NCBI RefSeq assembly: GCF_002192695.1
Contig: NZ_MTLG01000083.1
Coordinates: 62,001-126,000, forward strand
DNA: 64,000 nt
Reading direction: 5' to 3'
Source: Achromobacter xylosoxidans
Lineage (GTDB): Bacteria > Pseudomonadota > Gammaproteobacteria > Burkholderiales > Burkholderiaceae_B
In this document: piece after piece, positions 26,410 through 34,078 of the stretch
How the letters are laid out: every line of letters begins with the position of its first letter
Numbering within the stretch: position 1 is the first letter of the stretch
Position numbers and translations under genes: made by a program
The notes under the pieces: generated by a model
What the model was told of the DNA's origin: nothing
What the model saw: only the letters and a program-made list of their open reading frames with translations
Database searches by the model: none

Positions 26410-27621
26410 TCAGTGTGTGGCGATTTCAAGAAATTGGTCGACCGCGGTCTGGGCGAACAGCGGGTCATTGATGTGGCAAGGCACGCGCACCAGGCGGCGG
26501 TCGGCCGTCTGTACGAGGTTCTTCTCCAGCGCGGCGAACAGGGCCGCGTCGGCCTCCGGATCCCAGAACGCCTGGCCCGGCGCGTCCAGCGCGGACACGC
26601 CGCCTTCCGGGACCAGGAAGCGCACCGGCCCCTGGCATAGATTCAGCCTGGCGGCGATCCACTCGCCCTGGCGGGCGTTTTCTTCCACGGTGGTGCGCAT
26701 CAGCGTCACCTGCGGATTGTGCGGATAGAACTTGCGGCCGCGGTAGCGTTCCGGAACGGTGTCCATGGCGCCGAAGTTCACCATGTCCAGCGCGCCGCAG
26801 GAACCCACGTAAGGCAGGCCGGTGCGGGCCACGGCGCCGAAGCGGTCCTCGGTGCAGGCCAGCACGCCGCCGAACAGGAAGTCGCAGACTTCGGTGGTGG
26901 TCAGGTCCAGCACGCCGCCCAGCAGATGGCTGTCGAGCAGCTTTTCCATCGATTGCCCGCCAGTGCCCGTGGCATGGAATACCAGGCAGTCGTAGCGCGA
27001 CTCCAGCAACGGCGTCACCTGCTGCACGCAGGCGGTGGTGACGCCGAACATGGTGATGCCCACGGCGGGCCGGCCGTCGTCGGCGGCCGCGCTGGCGGCC
27101 TGCTTGAAGGCGCCCCCGATCGCGCCGGCGGCGTTGGCCAGCACCCGGCGCGAAATGCGGTTCAGGCCCGCCACGTCGGTCACGGAATACATCATGGCGA
27201 TGTCCGAGGGCCCGACATAGGGTGCGACATTGCCCGAGGCCATGGTCGACACCATCAGCTTGGGCGTGCCGATGGGCAGCGCGCGCATGGCGGGCGTGAT
27301 CAGGGCGGTGCCGCCCGAGCCGCCCAGGCCCAGCAGCGCGCCGATCCTGGCGTTGCCGGCCGCATAGCGTTCGAACGCCAGCGCCATGGCCGCGATGGCC
27401 GTGCCCCGGTCGCCGGTGAAAACGGCGCCAGCGCCCTCCGGATGGCTGGCGGCCACTTCACTGGCCTGTACCTGTGCCGCGCTGGCGGCGCCGGAGGTGG
27501 ACACGTCCACCGAGACCGGATCCAGTCCGTCCCGGCGCAGCAGGTCCATCACGTATTCGGCTTCCTGGCCCTTGGTGTCGTAGGTGGCGGCCACGTAGAC
27601 CCGCCGGTTCGCATGCGTCAT
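26410..27621 (-). CDS. Tm-1-like ATP-binding protein (UPF0261)
   Basis: Protein of 403 residues of the UPF0261 family. It begins [20 protein letters not shown] (the conserved TxDTKG pattern) and contains [40 protein letters not shown] and [14 protein letters not shown]. The family corresponds to the N-terminal domain of tomato Tm-1, which inhibits a tobamovirus replicase; the bacterial function is unknown. GGAGGAG precedes the ATG at 27621. It is the first gene of a leftward operon with the TIM-barrel and SRPBCC genes, divergent from a TetR gene. Confidence 0.88.
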   Translation of the reverse strand: MTHANRRVYVAATYDTKGQEAEYVMDLLRRDGLDPVSVDVSTSGAASAAQVQASEVAASHPEGAGAVFTGDRGTAIAAMALAFERYAAGNARIGALLGLGGSGGTALITPAMRALPIGTPKLMVSTMASGNVAPYVGPSDIAMMYSVTDVAGLNRISRRVLANAAGAIGGAFKQAASAAADDGRPAVGITMFGVTTACVQQVTPLLESRYDCLVFHATGTGGQSMEKLLDSHLLGGVLDLTTTEVCDFLFGGVLACTEDRFGAVARTGLPYVGSCGALDMVNFGAMDTVPERYRGRKFYPHNPQVTLMRTTVEENARQGEWIAARLNLCQGPVRFLVPEGGVSALDAPGQAFWDPEADAALFAALEKNLVQTADRRLVRVPCHINDPLFAQTAVDQFLEIATH

Positions 27622-27693
27622 GACTCCTCCGCGGGCGGCTACACTCGGTGCGCGCCTCGATATGTGAGGCCGCGAGGCCTGTAGAATCTAGAA

Positions 27694-28440
27694 ATGAGAC
27701 GAAAGAATCATACTGAGACACCTGTCTCACGTCAAACTCCCGCCCCCTCCTCGGCCGGCACGGCGCGGCTGATCGCGCCCGCCAGTCCGCAAGCCGCCGC
27801 CAGCGGCGAACCCCCGCACGGGCCGCGCGCGCGCATGCGCAAGATCCTGCTGGACGCGGCGCAGCGGCTGATGGCACAGGGCATCACGCCGTCGGTGGCC
27901 GAGCTGGCCGAACACGCGCAGGTCTCGCGCGCCACCGCCTACCGCTACTTTCCCAGCCAGAGCGCGCTGATCGCCGCCGTGGTGGACGAAAGCCTCGGGC
28001 CCATCCTGGCCTGGGACTCGGCCGCGCCCGACGCCGCCGACCGCGTCGACCAACTGCTGCGCTTCGCCTACCCCCGGTTGGCAGAGCACGAAGCGCCGTT
28101 GCGCGCCGCCATCATGGTGTCGCTGCAGCAGCACGCCGAGGCCAGCGCCGGCCGCGCCGGCGCGGAGCCCCGGCTGGTGCGCGGCCATCGCGTCGATATC
28201 CTCAGGCGCGCCATCGCGCCGCTGGCGCCCGAGCTGACGCCGGCGCAGCAGGACCGCGTGGCCCAGGCCCTGTCGCTGGTCTATGGCACCGAGGTGTTCC
28301 TGGTGTTGAAGGACATCTGGAAGCTGGACCTGCCCGAACTCACCGACGTGGCGCGCTGGACCGCCCAGGCCATCATCGCGCAGGCGCGGGCCGAGGCCGC
28401 AGCCGGAAAGAAGCCGCCAGGAAAGCGCGCCCGGGAATAG
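27694..28440 (+). CDS. TetR-family transcriptional regulator
   Basis: TetR regulator of 248 residues as called. The helix-turn-helix is at about residues 49-95: MRKILLDAAQRLMAQGITPS, then VAELAEHAQVSRATAYRYFP. The 47 residues before it are Pro/Ala rich and unlike the rest of the protein, and a perfect palindrome lies in codons 7-12, so the true start may be the ATG at 27835. It is divergent from the UPF0261 operon, its likely target. It ends 9 bases from the convergent GntR gene. Confidence 0.82.
   Translation: MRRKNHTETPVSRQTPAPSSAGTARLIAPASPQAAASGEPPHGPRARMRKILLDAAQRLMAQGITPSVAELAEHAQVSRATAYRYFPSQSALIAAVVDESLGPILAWDSAAPDAADRVDQLLRFAYPRLAEHEAPLRAAIMVSLQQHAEASAGRAGAEPRLVRGHRVDILRRAIAPLAPELTPAQQDRVAQALSLVYGTEVFLVLKDIWKLDLPELTDVARWTAQAIIAQARAEAAAGKKPPGKRARE
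27714..27729. promoter_or_regulatory. candidate TetR operator palindrome
   Basis: TGAGACA-CC-TGTCTCA is a perfect 16-base palindrome; a further TGAGAC half-site lies at 27695-27700. It is inside the first codons of the TetR gene as called, or in its leader if translation begins at 27835. The shape is typical of TetR operators and the site lies in the divergent region to the UPF0261 operon. Confidence 0.5.
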
Positions 28441-28449
28441 CCGCGCCGG

Positions 28450-29100
28450 TTATTGGCCCGACTTGCGGTGGCTGCGGAACAGCAGATGCGTGGCGGCTAG
28501 GTGGAAGCGCATGGCGATCTGGGCGCATTCCGCGTCGCGCGCGCGCAGCGCCGCGATGATCTGGCGATGATGCTCCACGCTGCGCAGCATGTCGTCCTTG
28601 GTGTAGAAGTAGAACGAGCCGATGATGATGGGCATGTCCAGCAGGCTTTCCACCATGGACCGCACCCGGGCGGATTGCGCCGCGTCGAGCAGCGCGTGGT
28701 GGAACTGGTTGTTGAAGTGCTGCACCTGCGCGACGCTGTCGGGCGCATCGGCGTTGATGGCATCGAGCATGCACTGATTGATGCGCTCGAGTTCCTGTAT
28801 CTGCTCCGGGCTGGCCCGTTCGGCGGCAGCCTTGGCGGAGTACGGCTCCAGCAGCATGCGCAGTTCGAACGCTTCGTCGATGTCGCGGTCCTGCCAGCCC
28901 AGCACCACGGCTCCACGCCGGCCTTCGTGCTTGACCAGGCCGTCCGTCACCAGGCGTTCGATCGCGCTGCGCACCGGCGTGCGGCTGACGGAGAGTTCGG
29001 CCGCGATGTGTTCTTCGCGCAGCCGTTCGCCGGGCATGAAAGAGCCTGCCATCAGGCGGCGGCGCAACTCTGCATAAACGTAATCGCGGGCGCTCGACAT
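28450..29100 (-). CDS. GntR-family regulator (FadR/FCD subfamily)
   Basis: Regulator of 216 residues. The winged helix-turn-helix is at about residues 5-72 (YVYAELRRRLMAGSFMPGER, then ELSVSRTPVRSAIERLVTDG), followed by an all-helical FCD effector domain with metal-ligand-like residues in FNNQFHHALLDAA and SVEHHRQII. It lies 73 bases downstream of the D-2-hydroxyacid dehydrogenase gene on the same strand and may be the last gene of, and the local regulator for, the operon at 29174-32827. Confidence 0.9.
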   Translation of the reverse strand: MSSARDYVYAELRRRLMAGSFMPGERLREEHIAAELSVSRTPVRSAIERLVTDGLVKHEGRRGAVVLGWQDRDIDEAFELRMLLEPYSAKAAAERASPEQIQELERINQCMLDAINADAPDSVAQVQHFNNQFHHALLDAAQSARVRSMVESLLDMPIIIGSFYFYTKDDMLRSVEHHRQIIAALRARDAECAQIAMRFHLAATHLLFRSHRKSGQ

Positions 29101-29173
29101 AGTGGCGCATGACTCCAGTTCCGGGTTCCCGAACTATACCGGAAGCCTATCCCGGCAATCGCGCCTGGCCGCG

Positions 29174-30220
29174 TCAGCGCTGGCGTTGCGCGAGCCGCTC
29201 CAGGAACCTGGGCCAGACCTCCGGATTCAGCAGCCGGGACGGACGGCGTCCGGCCAGCATTTCGATGATCTGGCGGGCGGATCCGTCCGCAACCTTGCGC
29301 CGGCCTTCGTGCGTGACGCCTCCAGTGTGATAGGTCGCCACCACATCTGAACGCAGCAGCAGGCCATGTCCGGGCAAGGGAGGCTCCTGGCTCCAGACAT
29401 CCAGCCCCGCTCCCGCCAACCGCCCGTCCTGCAAGGCGGCAAGCAGCGCCTGCTCGTCATGGATGCCGCCGCGCGCAGTCGAAATGAACAGCGCGCCGGG
29501 ACGCATCCTGGCGTACGCCTCGATCCCGATCATGCCCCGCGTGTCGTCATTCAGTGGACAGTGCAGGCTCACCACGTCGGCCTGCTCGAACAGCTGCGCG
29601 AGGCTCACGGGCTCGGCGCCGCGCGCCCGGATTTCGTCGGAAGGCAGCAGCGGGTCGCAGGCCACGACCCGCATGCCGAAGCCAGCGGCAATGCGCGCCA
29701 CCCGGCGGCCGATTTCACCGATGCCCACGATGCCCAACGCGCGCCCTTCGATCTCGCGCCCCATCAGGGCCTCGCGCGAGGCGGCGGACCCCGCCTGCAG
29801 CGCGGCCTGGGATTCACGCAGGCGCTTGACCAGCGACAGCAGCAAGGCGAACGTCATTTCCGCCACTGACGCGGCATTGGCGCCGGCCTGGTTCACCACC
29901 GCCACGCCGGCCCGCGTGCAGGCCGCCACATCGACGGTGTCGTAGCCCGCGCCGCCCGAGGAAACGCAAAGCAACTCCGGGCACCGCGCCAGCAGGCTTT
30001 CCGTAACCTGCCAGCGCGCGGGGACTTCGTCCTTGGCCGCGCTGACATGATAGGCATGCGCGCAGGCCAACCCCGCCGCCGTGACCGCATCGCCGTGCGC
30101 GGGCAGCGCTTCGAGGCTCAGGGCCGCCTCGCGTCCGATGCCCGCGTCGAACGCAGGGTCGATCCAGAGATCCAGCCGGACGACGCGCATCCTGTCCGGC
30201 AGCCGATGCGCCAGGCTCAC
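29174..30220 (-). CDS. D-2-hydroxyacid dehydrogenase family protein
   Basis: NAD-dependent dehydrogenase of 348 residues. The Rossmann motif is LGIVGIGEIGRRVA; the substrate/catalytic residues are the arginine in STARGGIHD, the glutamate in DVWSQEPPLPG and a histidine in VATYHTGGVT. I chose the GTG at 30220, which overlaps the stop of the RraA-like gene as GTGA and has GGAGG seven bases upstream; an ATG at 30190 is the alternative. It reduces or oxidises a 2-keto/2-hydroxy acid, plausibly linked to the product of the neighbouring aldolase. Confidence 0.85.
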   Translation of the reverse strand: MSLAHRLPDRMRVVRLDLWIDPAFDAGIGREAALSLEALPAHGDAVTAAGLACAHAYHVSAAKDEVPARWQVTESLLARCPELLCVSSGGAGYDTVDVAACTRAGVAVVNQAGANAASVAEMTFALLLSLVKRLRESQAALQAGSAASREALMGREIEGRALGIVGIGEIGRRVARIAAGFGMRVVACDPLLPSDEIRARGAEPVSLAQLFEQADVVSLHCPLNDDTRGMIGIEAYARMRPGALFISTARGGIHDEQALLAALQDGRLAGAGLDVWSQEPPLPGHGLLLRSDVVATYHTGGVTHEGRRKVADGSARQIIEMLAGRRPSRLLNPEVWPRFLERLAQRQR

Positions 30221-30894
30221 GGCCGCGCCTCCGCGCAACCCAGCTGCTTGAGCCGGGCATCGACCCAGGACGTATCCAGCGAACCCGCCGCGATGTCCGC
30301 CAGCATCTTCGTTTCCAGTTCGTGCTTGGACTGGGCAGCCAGGTAGACCGCTTCCGTCTGCTCGAACGGAATCGACAGCAGGCCGTCCTCGTCGCCCAGG
30401 ATCAGATCGCCCGGCGCAATCGTCATGCCGTTCAAGGCGATGACGCAGTTGATCTCGCCAGGCCCGTCCTTGTAGGGCCCCCGGTGGGTCACGCCAGCCG
30501 CATAGACGGGAAACGCGCCGCGGCGGATCGTGCCGCTATCGCGGATCGCGCCGTTGATCACGATGCCTGCGATGCCGCGCTTCTGCGCATAGCTGGTCAT
30601 GATTTCGCCGATGATGGCGTTGGTCAGGTCGCCGCCCGCATCCACCACGATCACGTCGCCGGGCTGCGCCAGGTCAAGCGCCTTGTGCACCAGCAAATTG
30701 TCGCCGGGACGGGTGCGCACGGTCAGGGCCGGACCCGCAAGCGGGCTGCCGTCATGCATGGGCTGCAAGGGCGCGCCGCCGGCCGTCATCCGCGACATGC
30801 AGTCGCTGATGTTGGCGACCGGCACGCCTTTGAACTGGTCCACGGTTTGCGGGCTCACCGCGCGCTTGCGGGCATGGATCTCAAAGCCGATCAT
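30217..30894 (-). CDS. RraA-like aldolase (HMG/CHA aldolase family)
   Basis: Protein of 225 residues of the RraA/class II pyruvate aldolase family, which includes 4-hydroxy-4-methyl-2-oxoglutarate and 4-carboxy-4-hydroxy-2-oxoadipate aldolases. The active-site signature GAIRDSG and LGDEDGLLSIP are present, with GDNLLVHKALDLAQPGDVIV upstream. Those enzymes release pyruvate in protocatechuate and gallate breakdown. The ATG at 30894 has CAGGAG upstream; the in-frame ATG eight codons earlier does not. It is in an operon with dehydrogenases and a Bug protein. Confidence 0.85.
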   Translation of the reverse strand: MIGFEIHARKRAVSPQTVDQFKGVPVANISDCMSRMTAGGAPLQPMHDGSPLAGPALTVRTRPGDNLLVHKALDLAQPGDVIVVDAGGDLTNAIIGEIMTSYAQKRGIAGIVINGAIRDSGTIRRGAFPVYAAGVTHRGPYKDGPGEINCVIALNGMTIAPGDLILGDEDGLLSIPFEQTEAVYLAAQSKHELETKMLADIAAGSLDTSWVDARLKQLGCAEARP

Positions 30895-30928
30895 TTTTGC
30901 TCCTGTCGGGAATTGCAATGCGTTGCCA

Positions 30929-31894
30929 TTACTGCTTGGGAATGCCGGCGTCCTGCACGACCTTGCCGAAAATCTCGTGGTCCGCCCGGTGCTGGCGCGC
31001 CAGATCCTCGGGCGTGCCCTTGAGCACGCTATAGCCGGCGTCTTCCAGCTTTTTCACCAGTTCGGGCTGGGACTGGACCTGCTGCAAGGCCTTGTTCAAC
31101 GCGGCAACCACGTCGTCCGGCGTCTTGGCGGGAGCCATCAGGCCCCACCAGATCGATTGGTCTATCGTCTTGAATCCGCTTTCCGCGAACGTGGGCACGT
31201 CGGGCAAGGCCGGCGCGCGTTCCTTGGCAACCACGGCCAGCGCGCGGACCTTGCCGCCTCTGATCTGCGGCAGCAGCGAAGCCACCGAGCCCACATACAT
31301 GTCGATGCGGCCGCTGGCCAGGTCCGGGAACGCCTGGCCCCAACCACGGTACGGCACGTGCATCAACTCGATGTTCGCCGCCTTGCGCCAGAGATAGCCG
31401 GTCAGGTCGCCGGTGCCGCCGATGCCGGGAATGCCCAGCGAAACCACGCCGGGGCGGGCCTGTGCCGCCTTGACCACGTCGCCGACCGTCTTGAAAGGGG
31501 ATTCGGGCAGCACCACGAACACGCTCGGCGAGGTCGCCACGGGGCCCACAGGCTTGAAATCCTTGAACGTGTCGTAGCTGAGCTTGTTGTAGAGCCAGGG
31601 ATTCAGCACGATGTTGTCGGTCTGGGCCATCACCAGCGTATGGCCGTCCGGACGCGCGCGGGCGGTGGCGTCCAGCGCCAGGTTGCCGCCGGCGCCCGGC
31701 TTGTTCTCCACCACCATGTTCCAACCCTGGTCCTGGCCGATCGCGCTGCCGATCATGCGGGTCAGCGTATCGGTGCCGCCTCCGGGCGGGAACGGGGAAA
31801 TGAGCGTGATGGGCGCCGTGCCCATATCCGCCGCGTTCGCGGCGGCGCAGCCCAGCACGAGCGTGGCCGCCAGGAGTTTCTTCAGGACCTTCAT
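30929..31894 (-). CDS. Bug/TctC-family periplasmic solute-binding protein
   Basis: Binding protein of 321 residues with a signal peptide (MKVLKKLLAATLVLGCAAAN, cleavage after ANA). Hallmarks are ITLISPFPPGGGTD, ENKPGAGGNLALD, ARARPDGHTLV and PDVPTFAESGFK. The ATG at 31894 follows GAGGAAGACA. It is the second gene of the leftward operon starting at 32827, between a DUF1932 dehydrogenase and the RraA-like aldolase, so it probably captures that pathway's substrate. Confidence 0.92.
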   Translation of the reverse strand: MKVLKKLLAATLVLGCAAANAADMGTAPITLISPFPPGGGTDTLTRMIGSAIGQDQGWNMVVENKPGAGGNLALDATARARPDGHTLVMAQTDNIVLNPWLYNKLSYDTFKDFKPVGPVATSPSVFVVLPESPFKTVGDVVKAAQARPGVVSLGIPGIGGTGDLTGYLWRKAANIELMHVPYRGWGQAFPDLASGRIDMYVGSVASLLPQIRGGKVRALAVVAKERAPALPDVPTFAESGFKTIDQSIWWGLMAPAKTPDDVVAALNKALQQVQSQPELVKKLEDAGYSVLKGTPEDLARQHRADHEIFGKVVQDAGIPKQ

Positions 31895-31951
31895 TGTCTT
31901 CCTCACACAGTGGGTTCTTGTTGAATATGTCGCCGCGTTGCCGCGCGGCGC

Positions 31952-32827
31952 TCAGCGCTCGCGCGCCAGAGCCGTCAGCCAGGCCAGGCGCGCCTCGACC
32001 GAATCCGGCAGATTGAAATCACCACTCGCCCGCGCATCCTGGATGCCTCGGCTGGTGCGGCTGAAAAGCCGCTCGACACCGTCCAGAACCAGGGGCTCCA
32101 GTCCCGCCTCGATCAGTTGCTCGCGAGCCTCGCGGACTTCCGCCTGCCGGCGCTGCGCATGCAGCACGTGGGACCGGACGAACGAATCCATGAAGGCTGT
32201 AAGCGGCGTCTGGTCGATGTCCGCCAGCACCTCGTAAAGCGAGGTTCTCAATCCCATGGACTCGGCCGCCACCAGGCATTCCACGGCCAGGCTTTCCATG
32301 CCCTTGGTCATGATGCTGCGCAGCAGCTTCAGGCGCACGGCATCGCCCGCCGCGCCTTGTATGGCGCGCGCCGGCGCCCCGCCGCTCTCTGCCAGCCGCA
32401 GCACCGCCTCCGTGCCGGTCCCGGCGCAGAGCAAGGGCGTGCGTTCCGCCAGCAGGGCAATGGCGCCCATGATCGCGACGTCGGTGAAGTCGATGTTCCG
32501 TTCCGCTGCGGCCGCCGAGGCGGCCTGCATATCGGGCGCGCTGGCTGTCGTGAAGTCGGCATAGACGGCGTCCGGGCGCATGTGCGGGAAGCTCTGCCGC
32601 GCCATCTCCAGCGCCGCATGGCCATACACCGCCGACACGACGATGTCCGCCTCGCCCAGCCATGCCCCGGGCTCGGCGTGCAAGCCGGCGCCATGACGCC
32701 GGGCGCGTCCCGCCATTTCTTCGTCCTGCCGCAACTCGCAGATCCCGACCAGCGCATGCCCGGCGTCGCGCCATGCCTGCGCATAGCAGGAACCGACCTC
32801 GCCGCAGCCCATCAAAGCAATTTTCAT
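31952..32827 (-). CDS. NAD(P)-dependent dehydrogenase with DUF1932 C-terminal domain
   Basis: Protein of 291 residues: an N-terminal 6-phosphogluconate/3-hydroxyisobutyrate dehydrogenase-type Rossmann domain (MKIALMGCGEVGSCYAQAWR, later VYADFTTASAPDM) and a C-terminal helical DUF1932 domain with LLRSIMTKGMESLAVECL, where the lysine matches the catalytic lysine of beta-hydroxyacid dehydrogenases. It is the first gene of the operon running to 29174. Its start codon lies inside one arm of a large inverted repeat. The substrate is unknown, probably a branched hydroxyacid. Confidence 0.85.
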   Translation of the reverse strand: MKIALMGCGEVGSCYAQAWRDAGHALVGICELRQDEEMAGRARRHGAGLHAEPGAWLGEADIVVSAVYGHAALEMARQSFPHMRPDAVYADFTTASAPDMQAASAAAAERNIDFTDVAIMGAIALLAERTPLLCAGTGTEAVLRLAESGGAPARAIQGAAGDAVRLKLLRSIMTKGMESLAVECLVAAESMGLRTSLYEVLADIDQTPLTAFMDSFVRSHVLHAQRRQAEVREAREQLIEAGLEPLVLDGVERLFSRTSRGIQDARASGDFNLPDSVEARLAWLTALARER

Positions 32828-32875
32828 TTCTATAAATACAATAAAAAAACAATGATGCTTTATAGAATGAAAATT
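32820..32875. repeat. imperfect inverted repeat spanning the DUF1932 gene start
   Basis: The arm ATTTTCATTTCTATAAA (32820-32836) and the arm TTTATAGAATGAAAAT (32859-32874) are reverse complements apart from one extra base. The left arm contains the start codon and ribosome-site region of the leftward DUF1932 gene; the right arm gives a mirror-image ATGAAAATT on the plus strand (ATG at 32867) that ends after nine codons (MKILAILFV). It could be an operator or the scar of an inverted duplication of the gene's 5' end. Confidence 0.5.
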
Positions 32876-33119
32876 CTGGCGATTTTATTCGTATAAACCC
32901 TAGGTTTTTTCTATTTTTAGTACATTAAAAAAACATCTCTTGATCCAGACGGCGTCACCAGAAGCCTGGGAACCGGACGCGCGCAGGCGCCGCGACTTGC
33001 GGCACGTACGCCGGCTTGGCGCAGGTGGCCGCAATGGTCCGCAGTCGTTCAGAGTTGGGGGATGGCGCGATGCGCGCGACTGCGCCGCAGGCAGCCACGG
33101 CTGTGCGTTGCTGGACGCC
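32828..33119. other. gene-free stretch, AT-rich in its left half
   Basis: No coding region is supported between the DUF1932 gene start and the end of the IclR gene. Bases 32828-32940 are very rich in A and T, with several A or T runs of six or seven, unlike anything else in the window. This should hold the promoter of the leftward operon. The right part, to 33119, has normal composition and shows nothing I can name. Confidence 0.6.
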
Positions 33120-33938
33120 TCAGGCGCGCGGAACCATGCCGGCGGAGATGGCCCGCGCGGTGCGGCACAGCGGCTCCAGGCACTGCTCCACCATCTGCTC
33201 GGTCGAGCGCACGCCCTGGATCCACACGATGTTGACGCAGCCGTAGAGCCGCCCCGGCGCGGCCATGATAGGCAGGGCGATGGCCTCCAGCCTGTCGTTC
33301 TGGTCCTTGCGGGTCTTGTCGTAGTCGCCGCCGAAACGCTGCTCGCGCAGGCCATAGCCCTGGCGGCGGGTCTGCTCCAGCATTTTTTCCACGGCGGCGC
33401 AATCGTGCGCCAGCGCGTCGCCCTCGCGGCGGCTGCGGCGCAGCGCGGCCAGGATCGAATCGCGCTCGTGGTCGGCGCAGAACGCCAGATAGGCGCGCCC
33501 CACCGCGGAGCGCAGCATGTTGATCTGGAAGCCGATGTTGTCGCGGCGGATAGTGAAGTACGACTGGCTGCGGTTGGTTTCACGCACGATCATGGCGTTG
33601 CCGCGGCGCACCGTCAGGTCCGACGGCCATAGCACCTCCGCCTGCAGGCGGTCCAGTTCGGGCGCCGCGCACTGGCCCAGCAAATCCAGCACGCGCGCGC
33701 GCCGGCTGGGCTCGTTGAGCGAGCTGGCCGGACAGAAATAGTCGTCGGCGATCCGCCGCCAGATCAGCCCGCGCAATTGCAGCGTCGCCAGGATGCGCAG
33801 CAGCGTGGCCTTGGCATAGCCGGTGCGCGCGTGCAGCTCATGCAGGCTCGCGCCCTGCGTGGCGCGCACCTCGTCCAGCACGATCAGGCCGCGCTCCAGC
33901 GCGTCTATCGTCTTCACCTTCGGCGTCCAACGGCTCAT
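33120..33938 (-). CDS. IclR-family transcriptional regulator
   Basis: Regulator of 272 residues. The N-terminal winged helix-turn-helix is at about residues 8-70 (KTIDALERGLIVLDEVRATQ, then LHELHARTGYAKATLLRILA), followed by the IclR effector domain. It resembles the MhpR/PobR-like aromatic-catabolism members. It is divergent from the sulfatase/Bug/hydroquinone dioxygenase operon, the most likely target, with a perfect palindrome in the gap between them. Confidence 0.9.
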   Translation of the reverse strand: MSRWTPKVKTIDALERGLIVLDEVRATQGASLHELHARTGYAKATLLRILATLQLRGLIWRRIADDYFCPASSLNEPSRRARVLDLLGQCAAPELDRLQAEVLWPSDLTVRRGNAMIVRETNRSQSYFTIRRDNIGFQINMLRSAVGRAYLAFCADHERDSILAALRRSRREGDALAHDCAAVEKMLEQTRRQGYGLREQRFGGDYDKTRKDQNDRLEAIALPIMAAPGRLYGCVNIVWIQGVRSTEQMVEQCLEPLCRTARAISAGMVPRA

Positions 33939-33967
33939 TGCGCCCCCTATTTCCGCGTGCCTGGAAA

Positions 33968-33982
33968 TTTCACTCAGTGAAA
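33968..33982. promoter_or_regulatory. candidate IclR operator palindrome
   Basis: TTTCACT-C-AGTGAAA is a perfect 15-base palindrome, 30 bases upstream of the IclR start codon and 97 bases upstream of the sulfatase start. Its position in the divergent gap fits control of both directions. Confidence 0.5.
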
Positions 33983-34078
33983 CTCTAGCAAAACCTGCTT
34001 GAGCCGCCCAGCCCCTGCGAAATATCGTGGCGTCTAACGCAAGCCGTGGTGGCTGGCGGAACGGGAAGAGAGGCGGGA

